Program-made: the position numbers and the translations under genes | DNA from: Oceanospirillum sp964342385 | Lineage (GTDB): Bacteria > Pseudomonadota > Gammaproteobacteria > Pseudomonadales > Halomonadaceae | Direction: 5' to 3' | NCBI GenBank assembly: GCA_964342385.1 | Contig: CAYFGP010000162.1 | Span: forward strand, 1 to 13,858 | DNA length: 13,858 bases | In this document: piece after piece, positions 13,809 through 13,858 of the stretch | How positions within the stretch are numbered: the first letter of the stretch is position 1 | Layout of the letters: each line of letters opens with the position of its first letter | Notes under the pieces: model-generated | Seen by the model: the letters and a program-made list of their open reading frames with translations, nothing else | What the model was told of the DNA's origin: nothing | Databases searched by the model: none

Positions 13809-13858
13809 TCTGGCAACAGTTTTCCGGACACATTTTCAAGCAGCTGCTCGTAGTTTTG

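Overview
The window reads as a chromosomal piece of a free-living, probably marine gammaproteobacterium, most like the Oceanospirillales/Pseudomonadales type. This is inferred from protein style: a PotF- and AguB-type polyamine pair, a short cydAB (cio-like) oxidase operon, a GGDEF regulator and moderate base composition. No rRNA, tRNA, CRISPR array, transposase or integrase was seen. The species cannot be named from this sequence.

Left part (1-1780): the tail of a PotF-like putrescine-binding protein, cut off by an in-frame stop near the window edge, then a complete N-carbamoylputrescine amidase (aguB) ending at a strong terminator. Both belong to agmatine/putrescine use. Middle-left (1840-5310): on the minus strand, a GbsR/MarR-type regulator lies upstream of cydA-cydB, the two large subunits of a cytochrome bd-type quinol oxidase with a short Q-loop. 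A perfect 9+9 bp inverted repeat and an FNR-like half-conserved box lie in front of the regulator. A divergent GntR/FCD regulator has a perfect -10 box placed so that its mRNA should start at the ATG (leaderless).

Centre (5975-8740): an ArsP-like (DUF318/UPF0718) permease with an unusual loop of four cysteine-rich repeats. It has its own strong promoter, an operator-like dyad and a long hairpin leader. Downstream is an ArsO-like flavin monooxygenase gene broken, or interrupted, by one in-frame TAA at codon 38. Together they look like a metalloid (possibly organoarsenical) resistance module, but no substrate can be read from the sequence.

Right part (8740-13858): an AT-rich stretch with a secreted protein of unknown function and a small DUF2007/zinc-ribbon protein. 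It is bracketed by two near-identical copies of a ~25 bp sequence. Then come a PAS-GGDEF diguanylate cyclase with an intact inhibitory site, a Nudix hydrolase, a GrpB/UPF0157 protein and a short AraC-type regulator. These last genes look like independent accessory or housekeeping units rather than one pathway.

The best candidates for something new are the Cys-repeat permease with its leader and interrupted oxygenase partner, the repeat-bracketed secreted-protein segment, and the leaderless regulator.
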